From NCBI GenBank assembly GCA_009760855.2, contig WPIO01000028.1:3153501-3217500 (forward strand): DNA of 64,000 nt, read 5' to 3'. The DNA comes from Cristatella mucedo (taxonomy: Eukaryota; Bryozoa; Phylactolaemata; Cristatellidae). The notes below the pieces were generated by a model, which saw only the letters and a program-made list of their open reading frames with translations, did not search any database and was not told the DNA's origin. The translations under genes were made by a program, and so were the position numbers. This document shows, in pieces, positions 24,942 to 35,039 of this stretch; the first letter of the stretch is position 1, and every line of letters begins with the position of its first letter.

Positions 24942-25085
24942 GTGAGTGAGTGAGTGAGTGAGTGAGTGAGTGAGTGAGTGAGTGAGTGAGTGAGTGAGTG
25001 AGTGAGTGAGTGAGTGAGTGAGTGAGTGAGTGAGAGAGTGAGTGAGTGAGTGAGTGAGTGAGTGAGTGAGTGAGTGAGTGAGTGA

Positions 25086-25149
<64 letters not shown>

Positions 25150-25160
25150 GAGAGAGACAA
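24869..25160. repeat. GA / GAGT microsatellite
   Basis: (GA)n about 70 bp, then about 45 GAGT units with a GAGA interruption, then (GA)n again. The symmetrical arrangement suggests GAGT expansion from inside a GA tract. Confidence 0.95.
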
Positions 25161-25390
25161 AGAGACAGACAGACAGAGATAGAGACGGACAGAGAGAAAG
25201 AGAGAGACAGGCATAAAGACAGAAAGAGGGAGAAAAGATTGTTAGAAGGCCATGAAGGAGGTAGGGATTGTGGTTAAATTGAGGTTTCGAATTATAACTA
25301 CAGGAAGATACTCAAAGGCAGTATAGAAAGTCATAACAGGAGATATACATATAAACCAAGGGATAGAAACAGTATAGAGGTAGACATAGA

Positions 25391-25432
25391 TCTCTACTAA
25401 TTAAAGCGAGAAAGTCCGTCCTTCTCTCCGTC
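25391..25432 (+). mobile_element. Possible Helitron 5' terminus
   Basis: TCTCTACTAATTAAAGCGAG followed by AAAGTCCGTCCTTCTCTCCG resembles the TC-starting 5' end (TCTCTACTAAT...AAAGTCTGTC) of many animal Helitrons. The preceding base is A. No Rep/helicase coding sequence and no clear hairpin plus CTRR 3' end were identified in the next kilobase, so a non-autonomous or truncated element is the most that can be claimed. Confidence 0.4.
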
Positions 25433-25970
25433 ACGCGGCAAGATGGCGCACTTCGGTCAAGAGGCATGATGGCGCAGTGTTGTCTTCCGTGACGGCAAAC
25501 TACTACGACTCAGCGAACCGAGTCCACAAGCAGTGAGCTGCTTGTATAGGTTGATGTAGAGGGAGATAGAGTTTAAACGAGGATAGGAGGATTAAGGTTA
25601 ACTGTGAGAAAAAATTCTAATTGCAGCTTAAAGCAGTATATTTTATTTAGCGAGAGTACGAATAGCCTACGGCTCGACAAAAACTACTGTAGGCGTAGTC
25701 CAACAGCAAGCGGGATGGCGCAGGCTTGAAGCCTGTGACAGTCTCTGCTGCGTCGCCGAACGTAACTGGAGCATAACGCTGGGAGTTCGCAGCAGCCATG
25801 AAGCCTAGCTGAATGCAGCCCCAGTATTAAAGTCGCCACTAGGGCCTTAAGTTGTGCATAAAAATCTCGCGAAGCAAAGTTTTATTTTATGCTAAAGATC
25901 GTGCCGACGCGCTGGTAGTAATCTCGGGATAGCGGTTTCCAGGAACATGGGCCGGATGCAGAACAGGCCC
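25433..25970. other. Unassigned DNA, possibly the body of a Helitron-like element
   Basis: ATGGCGCA words recur (25444, 25470 and 25715 regions) and short inverted repeats occur (CAGGCTTGAAGCCTG near 25722-25736). No coding signal is recognised. Confidence 0.35.
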
Positions 25971-25971
25971 T

Positions 25972-26058
25972 CTCATACGATGTATAACTTATGTAGCTAC
26001 AGAGAATGTAAAGTGCCTAGAAGAAGATTTAGTTCTCTGAGGGTTCTATATAAATGTG
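25972..26058 (+). mobile_element. LINE-A/SINE-B type tail fragment
   Basis: AATGTAAAGTGCCTAGAAG, a hairpin-like AAGATTTAGTTCTCTGAGGG and TATATAAATGTG. It is a solo 3' end; which family it came from cannot be decided. Confidence 0.6.
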
Positions 26059-27190
26059 TTTGTAGTTTGGTCGCACAGCAGAGAGACAGCCGATTCCCAA
26101 CACCGACAGATTATTACTAACGCACGGAGCCGAAGAGCCCACGGCTCCCCTCGGCCCCTGCTCTCACACGACTCCCCTCCCCTGGTCGACTCCGATGACT
26201 CATCGACCACAACGGTGCACTGGCCGACCCTGATGGTGAATCCACCATCTGGCCACCAGCTGGTTACCGGCCTGTGTCCATACCACATCACAGGCGGACC
26301 ACAGCTGTGCACCGGCCCCTCTCGGTGGTGCTTCTAACAGCTCACCCGTGGCTTATCAGACATACAATACAGACATACGAACTACACGCTCCCTTGACCT
26401 TACGGTCACAAGTAAGTGGCCACGATACTGTATTTCTGCCCAATAGCGGCCAGTGCAAGGGCCGCTCTCTCCGCGCTCGCTGCAGGGTCATCGAGCTGTC
26501 AATCCTCAATCCTGCTGCCTCGACCGTCTGATACTTGCGAGGCTTGGCCATAAATCCCTCCTTAAAGCGACGCCCGGCCACAAAGCCACATGAAATCCCG
26601 GACATGAAATGTGTCCAAATCGAGGAGCCACTAGCTAGCGAAAGCACAAAAATTGCCCTACTCGCGTTTATCTAGAGAGCTCGCAAAAGAGCTTAGCATG
26701 AAACCTAAAGCTAGGGGCCAAGCAATACCGAGTCTGCGTAACAGTTGAGGAAGCTGGCGTCTGAGTCGGGGGACTCAACAACGTATATGGCCGCTCGAAA
26801 TCCACTTGGGTTTGGCATGGCCGCCGGGTCGCCATTTGGCAGGCAATCCTTTGTTGCCCACTGCAAGCGATGGCTGCTAGTGCTGCTAATTTTGGTACAT
26901 CATGAACGACGCTCTTTGATCAGCTGAACTCTAGTTGACTTTACTTTATAGGGTCGGGTGTCTCACCAGCATCCGGCACTGGGAGGGGCATGGGTGAGAC
27001 GCTACCGATGTGTCACCGAACACCGTCCACCTTCACGCCTACTAGCTGTTTCGCTACTGTGACAGTGCCCCGAGGGCGCTCTGGGCTGTATGGGCGGCAT
27101 GCCCCCCCCCGTTTGAAAAAAGACTCCCTGCTCTGGAGCGACGTCTACGCCGTTCCAACAGTCGGCCTTGGCCGAATGTTCGTAAATAAA
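26059..27190. other. Unassigned DNA with one SINE-A-like stretch
   Basis: No gene is recognised. A degenerate SINE-A body is present at about 26770-26940 (GTTGCCCACTGCAAGCGATGG and a GATCAGCTGA end). A poly-C run is at 27102-27110. Confidence 0.4.
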
Positions 27191-27195
27191 TAAAT

Positions 27196-27338
27196 ATATA
27201 ATTCACTTGTATAGCGCCCTTAGAAAACTTAGCCTCTATTCAGGAGCTTCACATATGCCACGGGGCTCGAGCCCACGACCTCGGTCAGACCTTTGTCGGG
27301 GCGAGCACCTTACACCTCTAGGCCAAACCAGCTCGGCT
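27196..27338 (-). mobile_element. SINE-B copy
   Basis: A nearly full-length antisense copy: GCCGAGCTGGTTTGGCC head, box B GGGCTCGAGCC, a decayed hairpin and TACAAGTGAATTATAT end. Confidence 0.85.
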
Positions 27339-27773
27339 TCGTACCAAGGGGTTCTTCCATTCACAGGCAGCAGCCCTCCGGCTGGTCACTGAACTGGTCA
27401 GACCTCCGGCTGGTCACTCGCACTCGCGAGCCAGTAGACGCAGAAAGGTTGCTCCAGTACAGAGTATGCAGGGGACGAACCGCCTTTCCCGACAAATAAT
27501 TCTCCCGTGCTTCCGCTCTTCTATGCCATTACCAGAGGCTCGGTAAGCGCGAAGCGATGCTGCGTCGATTAAGCAGCCCAGCGTTTGTACAGCAGATTGC
27601 GGCACCGGACCGGATGGCAGCGGAACTGTCCAGCAAGAGCTCGCAAGGCCCATTTCCTCGTCGAATAAAGCGAACTTGACTTCTCTCTAGGTGAGTGTTT
27701 CACAGCTACAGCCTGGCGGTGCTCATCGCCGCTGAGGCCTCCTGACGAGCAGAGCTCTAGAAGCTTGGGACTC

Positions 27774-28224
27774 ATTCTAGTCCGTTCCATTCTTGTCCGT
27801 TCCATTCTTGTCCGTTCCATTCTTGTCCGTTCCATTCTTGTCCGTTCCATTCTAGTCCGTTCCATTCTAGTCCGTTCCATTCTTGTCCGTTCCATTCTTG
27901 TCCGTTCCATTCTTGTCCGTTCCATTCTTGTCCGTTCCATTCTTGTCCGTTCCATTCTTGTCCGTTCCATTTTAGTTCGTTCCATTCTTGTCCGTTCCAT
28001 TCTTGTCCGTTCCATTCTTGTCCGTTCCATTCTTGTCCGTTCCATTCTTGTCCGTTCCATTCTTGTCCGTTCCATTTTAGTTCGTTCCATTCTTGTCCGT
28101 TCCATTCTTGTCCGTTCCATTCTTGTCCGTTCCATTCTTGTCCGTTCCATTCTTGTCCGTTCCATTCTTGTCCGTTCCATTCTTGTCCGTTCCATTCTTG
28201 TCCGTTCCATTCTTGTCCGTTCCA
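27774..28224. repeat. 15-bp minisatellite, about 30 copies
   Basis: The unit is TTGTCCGTTCCATTC, tandem without gaps. Variant TTTAG TTCGT units at 27971 and 28076 are exactly 105 bp (7 units) apart, so a 7-unit block was probably duplicated. As 15 is a multiple of 3, both strands stay open (repeating ILVRS on plus, MERTR on minus), which explains the long false frames. Confidence 0.95.
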
Positions 28225-28477
28225 GTGGCGGCGGCGCTTCTAAGCTAAGCCAGCAGCTAAGGTAGCGGCGAGAGCGTGGCAGCGGCAATGGCGGCGCCGA
28301 GAGAGACCACCCGGCTCCGCCTCTGTCCACGCCCTTGACGCGAGGCTGCCGCAGTTGCCGCAGCCGATCGAGTGCACGGCCGAGCAGCGGGCGGTTTGAG
28401 AGGCGGCAGAGCCTCGTTCGGCTAGGCGATCGCGGCGCAGCCGCCCCAAAAGTGTAACTCCTTTGCATGACACCCAC

Positions 28478-28597
28478 ACAAACACAACTTAATCTCCATT
28501 CAGACCGCTTAAATATGCCGCAGGACTCAAGCCCGCATGCTGCTGGCTCGTTAAAGGCGAGCACCTTCTTTAGCCCTGGGCCAAACCTGGGCTAACG
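28478..28597 (-). mobile_element. SINE-B copy, truncated tail
   Basis: The head (GCCCAGGTTTGGCCCAGGG) and a decayed box B are read on the minus strand. The tail stops within AATGGAGATTAAGTT, without the closing half of the hairpin. Confidence 0.7.
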
Positions 28598-28599
28598 GC

Positions 28600-30044
28600 A
28601 TAGCTCCGGTACTGCGCCGCCCTCGGCGTTCCGTTCTGTCGTATCGGCTGCCGCAAGCAGCAGCAGCAGCTTTGGGAGAGCCCAGGCTTTGCACCCGAAC
28701 CGGAGCCGCTCTCCCTGGACCGAGCGTGTCGCTCGCGCGTGCGCGCGTCGTCGCTGCCAAGTTCTGACCGGTGGCGCCTCGCATGCGCCTCGCACTGCTG
28801 CACTATCCGTCAGCTGCCACGCGGGCGGCGCTCCCGCCCGCGTGGGTTTGGCCGACGAGAATTTGGCCGACGCCCAGCAGAACGAGTCGGCGCCGCCGCC
28901 GCCGAGGCCGCCAAGAGGTCGGCTGCTCGTGATGCCGTTCCCGGATTGTGCGCCTGACCGGCTTTGTCTGCCTGATCCAGCCCGTCGAAGGCTGATTGAT
29001 GTAGCTGCCAAAAGCGCTCGACGGACGCCATTAGCGAGCCGGATTCGAGTCGCGGTTGTCGCCCCGACACCCCCGACGTGCCGCAGCGGATTAGCTCGCG
29101 CGTGCGTAATCCGCCGGCGGCTGTCAGCTCTAACGGCCTCGTTGCGCTCTCAAAGCCCTTCGAGAAAACGCACCGGCATGCTCTTTCTGCTGATCGAGAC
29201 TGGTGCTAGACGGCGGTCGGTTGTGCCTAGCAATGCCGCGCCCCGCCCCCCCGCCAAGCTGGAACGAGAAGGAATTCGGGGCGTGCACAGTGCAAACGGC
29301 GCCCTGAGCCGCCGGTAGCTTTCCCTACGGGGCCAGGTGAAACTGTCGGAAGGAGCGATGCGAGTACGAGAAGGGTATGCGAAAGCTGAGGAAATAAAAT
29401 GTAACGCTGAGAGTGAGTGGCGTTACTCGTTCGCCAATGGATTCCACTATCGAGTCTCCACATTTCGCAAAGTTTGCATTGGTAGCTTCCGCTTGAAACG
29501 AAAGCCGTTTTCACGGCGTTGTTTGCGTGTGAAGTCGATTTCCACTGACGCGGCTGCCTGCCCGCGACCACATTTTTTTCAAGCGTCTTCCGGAGGCCAC
29601 AAGCCCCAAGGTCAAGAATGCACTCCGGTCTGGCCGACGCATTCGTGACGTCGGTTGGCTGGCGAATCAGCTCCGTGTCGGGTGTCGGCCGAATTGAATG
29701 CGGGACCGCGAAGTCCAGAAGCAGCGACTATTTAGCCAAGTGGTCCGATAGTAGCAACCCACAGCTGCTGACGTGCTTCGTGATGTGCATTGTGCGGCGG
29801 CAATGACCCTTTCGCAAGGTGCTTCGCTGCTTCGGGCGGGCCACTTCTCGACGCAAATCCCCACTGCGCATCTGCGGTCGCCATTTGCCTGAAGCTGCTT
29901 GCAGACGTCAGTTCCGTCCTTCGCCCGCGCCCGGGGCTCAGCGCTCGGTGGGTGGGTAGCCAAGTGCCGCGACTACATACTCCAAATCGGCAGCAGTGTC
30001 TCGTGGCACTCGGGCCCCAGCAGAGTGCCCTTTGGCGTTGCAGC
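28600..30044. other. GC-rich upstream region of the receptor gene
   Basis: No recognisable protein. The frame leading into the receptor is open from 29790 but has no ATG before 30045. Splice-donor-like CAGGTGAAAC occurs near 29334-29344. Promoter elements could not be identified; the high CpG density is compatible with an unmethylated promoter region. Confidence 0.4.
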
Positions 30045-31340
30045 ATGGCGGCGCCCGAACCCAGCTGGACGTTCGCCGGCGCTGCTCAGCAGTATTCCTC
30101 CGCGACTGGCGGCGCCTCGTCGTCCGCGACGCCGACGGCTGCGGCGGCGGCGGCGCTCGAATCTGGCGGCGGCGGCGGCAACTCTAGCGGCGGCGGCGAC
30201 GAGCTGAGAGCCCTGTACTTGGGCGTGCACGGCGTGGTGATGCCAGTCGTATCGCTGGTCGGCATCGTGTCGAACGTTGCAAACCTCGTCGTGCTCGCGG
30301 ACGTCGCGAAGCGCTACAGGACGTCCCTCTATCAAGTGCTGCTGGCGATCGCCGCAGCCGACCTGCTGCTCATGGCCGTCGTGCTCGTCCGCGCGGCTCG
30401 CTTCGAGATGCGCGCGCATCCCATAACGCGAAGCGACGAGGCCGACTTGCTCGACGCGCCGTCGTACTTTTTCTACCACACGTGGGACACGTTCGCCAAC
30501 ATTTGCGGCATGGCGTCCAACTGGTGCGTCGTGGCGGTGATGGGCATGCGACTCGTCGCCATCCACTTTCCGCTTCTCCTTCGAGCGCCGTCGGCGGCGG
30601 CGGCGAGCGGCGGCGGCCGGCGACCTCGCGCCGCCGCCGTCGCCTTGCCGATCGTCTTCGTCGTCGCCGTCGGCGTCAATCTGCCGTGGGCGCTGGTCAA
30701 GCCGTACGACCGCGACTCGGGCAGGTTCGTTCTGCAAAAGGAGCTGCACAACGGCTACAAGCGAGACTACTACGTGGTGCTGCTGCTGCTCTATCACGTC
30801 ATTCCGTGGATCGCGATGGCCTCGCTCGCCGGCTGCCTGCTGCTCAGCGTGCGTTCGCAGCGTTGGCGGTCGCGCGGCGGCGGCGGCGAGGCCGGCGGCT
30901 GCGTCGTCTTTGGCGCGAAAGTAGAGCAGGGTAAGAAGGAAGCTCAGAGGACGCTCAGCGCCACGCTCGCCGGCAAGGCGGCCTGGTTCGTGGCCAGCAC
31001 GGCGCCGATTGTCGCCTACTACTTCGCACTGTTCGCAGCGGAAGACGAAGATCTTCTGGCCGAGCGGCCGTCGATGCAGGCGTTCTACATTTTCGCGCAC
31101 GTCCTGGCGCTGACCAACTACGCCGCGAATTTCTTCCTGTACACATTTCTCAACCTCGCCTACCGCCGCCGCTTGGCCAGCTTGCTCTGCTGCCGCCGTC
31201 GACGCCGCCGCCGAGAGTCGAGCGCCGCGGCGACGGCGGCGGCCGACGCCGAGGTCGAATCGAATGCCGGATGCTCGACCACTTTGGCGACGACCGTGAG
31301 CGACTCCGTCGAGCTACGACCGCTGAAGCTTGCCGCCTGA
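30045..31340 (+). CDS. Single-exon rhodopsin-class GPCR, FMRFamide/peptide-receptor-like
   Basis: A 431-residue seven-transmembrane receptor that should sit in the plasma membrane and couple a ligand, probably a neuropeptide, to G proteins. Seen: a low-complexity Ala/Ser/Gly N-tail with an N-glycosylation site (Asn46), TM1 about 62-86 (SNVANLVVL), TM2 about 95-117 (AAADLLL, conserved Asp), TM3 about 147-172, TM4 196-217, TM5 242-268 (HVIPW), TM6 305-330 (STAPIV), TM7 343-368 ending NFFLY in place of NPxxY, then a basic helix 8 with CC, a likely palmitoylation site. The DRY box is MRL (168-170), keeping only the Arg, and the usual TM3 cysteine is absent. FMRFamide-type receptors also lack that cysteine and have an NFxxY-like TM7, which is the basis for the call. 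The start is the first in-frame ATG, with A at -3 and G at +4. Codons are extremely GC-rich. No intron is needed. The ligand is unknown, and another peptide-receptor subfamily is possible. Confidence 0.85.
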   Translation: MAAPEPSWTFAGAAQQYSSATGGASSSATPTAAAAAALESGGGGGNSSGGGDELRALYLGVHGVVMPVVSLVGIVSNVANLVVLADVAKRYRTSLYQVLLAIAAADLLLMAVVLVRAARFEMRAHPITRSDEADLLDAPSYFFYHTWDTFANICGMASNWCVVAVMGMRLVAIHFPLLLRAPSAAAASGGGRRPRAAAVALPIVFVVAVGVNLPWALVKPYDRDSGRFVLQKELHNGYKRDYYVVLLLLYHVIPWIAMASLAGCLLLSVRSQRWRSRGGGGEAGGCVVFGAKVEQGKKEAQRTLSATLAGKAAWFVASTAPIVAYYFALFAAEDEDLLAERPSMQAFYIFAHVLALTNYAANFFLYTFLNLAYRRRLASLLCCRRRRRRRESSAAATAAADAEVESNAGCSTTLATTVSDSVELRPLKLAA

Positions 31341-32366
31341 GGGAGGCTGCACCGAGGAAGAGGAGCCGGCGGCGGTGACCGCATTGGCGGTCACGTGGGC
31401 GGAAGCGGCAACACAGCTGCTGCTCGTACTTTGCCGGCGGCTTCGTCCTCGCCGACGAAGTCGAAAAAAGTTCAAAGATCAGCGCCGGCTGAGAACTCAA
31501 CGTACTTTTACCGGCGACGGCTGCTGCTTGCGAGCCCGCACTTTCGGCCTGTCCGAATATCTCCTCTCATCATCTGCCGATAACTAGATTGCCGCCGCCG
31601 CTCTTAGCTTGGCAGGAGGCGCGCGAACGTCAGAGTCCAGCGTCCTCGCGATCGACGCTCCGCTCAAGACGCTTCGCTGGGAAATCGAGCGCTGGGCTGA
31701 GCTCTCTCGGCGCCGCTAGCCCCGCTATCGGCGCGCTTTTTGCGTGGCAGCATCGTGCGCAGCCGTAGCTGCAATGCGGCACTTTCAAGCGGCAAGGCAC
31801 AGATTCGGAGAGGAGTGACTGATTTTCTAATCGAAATGGCCAGCGATGCCCGTCGCCGAGGAGGCGATAGCTGGTGCATGCCGCCTCGGATGTGTGCTCG
31901 CCGCGATGCCAGCACCGGCAGCGACGCCGGAATGCATTTTCCGCTCGCTGAATCGTCGAAATCGCGTGACTGAGCGGTTCGGTTAGCTTCTGGATTGACA
32001 GACACCCGACCGGTGGCGGAGGCGGCAACTGGTTACTGGCGTCGAACGCGGTGCCAATGAGATTCTTGGCGAAAGACTTCCAGCGCTGCCGCGGCTGCGG
32101 CCGCCGCTCTCGAGTGGCCTGGCGGTGCGAGCGCCTTTAGCAGCAGCCGAGAGCAAGGCGCCGTTCGGAGACTTCAGAACTGCTGCAAGAAGTCCGCTTT
32201 AGCTTAGCTCGGCCTAATAGATTCAAATTATAAATGAGGCATAAGAAAATTCGCAGTAATTATCGTCCTTGGACGGGCGGAAGTGCCAGAGTCGTGGATG
32301 ATGGCGTGGCGCGATCGTCGATCGACTTCTAAATGTAGCAGCTGACCACTCCCTATGCACGGCTTA
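31341..32366. other. GC-rich sequence downstream of the receptor
   Basis: Presumably includes the 3' UTR of the receptor gene. I saw no AATAAA in it. Overlapping open frames on both strands are Arg/Ser-rich and lack domains. Confidence 0.4.
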
Positions 32367-32368
32367 GC

Positions 32369-32371
32369 TCT

Positions 32372-32452
<81 letters not shown>
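32369..32452. repeat. (CT)n microsatellite
   Basis: About 40 uninterrupted CT units. Confidence 0.95.
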
Positions 32453-32453
<1 letters not shown>

Positions 32454-32491
32454 GATTCGTTCGTAGAACGGCGCCGCCTCTTTAATCGGTC

Positions 32492-32714
32492 TCTTGCCTC
32501 CTCCTTCCCTACCTTCGATGCTCTCCCGCCGCTGCTTCAGTGTGAATCCACTTTTTATGATTTTTATGATGTGATCGAATGATTAGTGATATCTTGCTCA
32601 ATCTCTTGCCTCCTCCTCCCGTACCTTCGATGCTCTCCCGCCGCTGCTTCAGTGTGAATCCACTTTTTATGATTTTTATGATGTGATCGAACGATTAGTG
32701 ATATCTTGCTCAAT
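32492..32714. repeat. 111-bp direct tandem duplication
   Basis: Two copies (32492-32602 and 32603-32714), from TCTTGCCTCCTCC to GATATCTTGCTCAA, with only a few differences. The end of the repeat (GTGATCGAATGATTAG) resembles the LINE-A 3' UTR read antisense. Confidence 0.9.
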
Positions 32715-32935
32715 GACAACATTATTGGAGGTGACATGCACAGGGTTACACTCAAGTAGTTTCTCGGATGATCTTTGTCCGTTCGCATCGATATACTGTA
32801 GTCTCCCACTAAGACTTGTCTTGGTGATCGATGGTACTAGAAGTTGCCGAGAGATCGAGCAAAGCAGGCAGAGACTCTAGCTATGCGTGCATTCCTAAGA
32901 GGTTGCTATACCAAAGCCATGCTGATCTTTGATAT
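32715..32935 (-). mobile_element. LINE-A fragment with internal deletion
   Basis: GGAGGTGACATGCACAGGGT (3' UTR) is followed directly by GATGATCTTTGTCCGTTCGC and AGATCGAGCAAAGCAGGCAG, which lie about 1 kb apart in the 61064-62600 copy. The middle of the element is therefore deleted. Confidence 0.7.
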
Positions 32936-34180
32936 CATGACTCACTGAATAGGAAGCTACCTTACGTAGAAAAAGACTCGAAGAGCAGTTTTGATATTGG
33001 CAAGAAGCTCCGTCATCGTAATGCATTATCATGCGACTAATAGCCTATCGGTGCACTGTGCAGCATCGATGAAGCAAAAGTCCTCACGGGGCACACAGCA
33101 AGAGTTGACTGCAATCGTCGCATTACTCGTAGAGCAGGCTGGGCACACAGCAGTACGTTCGCAGAGCAGAGCAAAGCCTCTTGTCGCGCGTCAGAGCGGT
33201 AGTGCATGACCGATACGTGAAAGTTAACACTGTCGCAGGCTTCCCAGTGGCCACAGCAGTAACAGGACGATTTACCCCCATCATCGGTCAAGGCACACAG
33301 CTTGTATAATTTCATCAGGCGACTCATGCAAATTTAAAGATTTCGCAGTGTAAAAAAATTTTCTTATTCCTTCAGACTTGGCATTATTATATGCCTTAAT
33401 CAAGCGAACGTAAACCTCCAAGTAGCAGATACAATACGTCCTAATATAGTCAAAAGACCAGTGCAAGACGACTGCTAAAGGTCATCAGTCTTTATCCATT
33501 ACTTCCTGCACCCCAAATGTTGATATTCGCTGAAGGGAGTCTGCAGTAATATCCTTAGCTCGTGAACGCAGCCCCGGTCACAGTACTAGCCCGTGCCACC
33601 CATAGAAAACACCGGTCGCCCTCCTGCCTCAATGCGCGGCAGCGACTTGTGTGTACAGCACCGATAAGTGCTGCTATTGCAATGCCAGCTTGCTAGATCA
33701 GCCTACTTATGACTGCTACAATAGTGTTCGCAATTCCTGAATGATGATGACTCGGAATAGATAAGTTATAATCTGCTGTTAGGCGGCATTAAAGATTACG
33801 TCTTGTCACTCTTGCATGATAGTCAGTAAAGCAGTAGGTGTTGATATCCGGCCCAATTCATTCCTAGGGCTTGACGCATGTGGTTAGTTCAGTGATGCTT
33901 TTGACGCCGTGCGAGAGCTAGTGTACAGCATGGCTGATTCGGACGCCTGTAAACCTCCGCCGCTGTCGAATAGATTTCTCTATGCTATAGATATGGAATT
34001 TTGTGTTAGGTTTTGAGAGCTCTTAGCTGCTGCGTTTTTGTAGATGTCTATGCTGGCACAGCTGCATGCGTTGATGCTACACCGAAAAGTCGCCAGTCGC
34101 CATTGAACCATTAGATCTTTCGATCTTTTCGATTCGATTTCAAAACCATTCGATCTTACTTGAACCATTGAACCATTCGA
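32936..34180. other. Unassigned DNA
   Basis: No gene is recognised. A weak SINE-A-like body may lie at about 33640-33715 (ACAGCACCGATAAG, TAGATCAGCCTA). Short CGATCTTTTCGATTCGATT-type repeats lie near 34110-34180. Confidence 0.4.
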
Positions 34181-34276
34181 TCGTGCTTCCCTTTGCAGCA
34201 AGTGTAAAGCACCTGGATAGAGATTGAGTTCTCTGAGGGCGCTTTATCAAGTGTATTATTATTATTATTATTATTA
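34181..34276 (+). mobile_element. Solo LINE-A tail
   Basis: CTTCCCTTTGCAGCAAGTG, then the hairpin (AGAGATTGAGTTCTCT) and (ATT)n. About 95 bp of sense LINE-A 3' end. Confidence 0.85.
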
Positions 34277-34650
34277 GGGTCCGCATGCAAATATAGTTAG
34301 TGGCAGCATTCACAGTGTCAGCACGCATAAGCACGTCAAGGACGAGTCAAGTTAACCCACTAAATGCTGTAATAAATAAATGCGCTGTTAGCTTCTTTGT
34401 AAATGTCGTCAAGTCTAGGGATGTCGTGACGCCAGTCGGAAGTGAGATCCAGGCTTTGGGAGCATACGAACTAAAGGCACTATCGCCAAAAGATTTGAGG
34501 TTTCTCACGAGGTAGAGGTAAACGAGTAGATTTCAAAAAGTGAGTGGTAAGATGCTTAGTCTGGTGGGGAAGTAGATCTGATAGGTAGGCTGAAGCCAAG
34601 GAATGAATGGACCTAAAAGTGAGAGACAGAACCAGCAATTAGGACCCGTG
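34277..34650 (-). mobile_element. LINE-A 3' fragment lacking its own tail
   Basis: Antisense 3' UTR and C-terminal coding part (minus-strand FGDSAFSSYAPKAW-like). It begins directly at the end of the preceding sense (ATT)n tail, so the two are tail-to-tail and the antisense copy has lost its hairpin. Confidence 0.8.
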
Positions 34651-35039
34651 TGGCTAAACGCCGTTACTGCCGTTGGGATTGGCAATTAATCACGTCGACG
34701 TCTAGCATTAAATAGCGTTAGCAAATTCATGCGTGATGCACCTCTAAGTAAATTCATGGTCCACTGGCTGTTTTACGCAAATTATTCGTGGCAAACGCAT
34801 CGAAATGACAGTGAAAGACGACATGTGAAACTAAATATTTATTAAGTCACGAAATATTCTCAAACAGACCGGTCTTTGCGGAAAGAGAAACTTGCAAATT
34901 CCGCGAAGATCTTAACCTTAACTTGGACATTGACCTTAAGATTAGTCAGTCATCATCATATTAATCAGTCATTGTCATTGTCATTCTAAAGAGTTGTGTA
35001 ACTGCAACAATCATAAACGCTTAGAATAAGAGTACGCAA

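Noticed and set aside
27774..28224. CRISPR-like regular repeat
   Set aside because: Units are contiguous with no spacers, and the DNA is eukaryotic.
27569..28564. 331-codon frame with repeating MERTR, and 166-codon ILVRS frame
   Set aside because: Produced by the 15-bp minisatellite, whose period is a multiple of three; both strands are equally open.
28689..29318. 209-codon plus-strand frame upstream of the GPCR
   Set aside because: No domain or hydrophobic pattern; overlapping frames are open on the other strand.
29973..31100. 375-codon minus-strand frame opposite the GPCR
   Set aside because: Arg/His-rich shadow of the strongly biased codons of the receptor gene.
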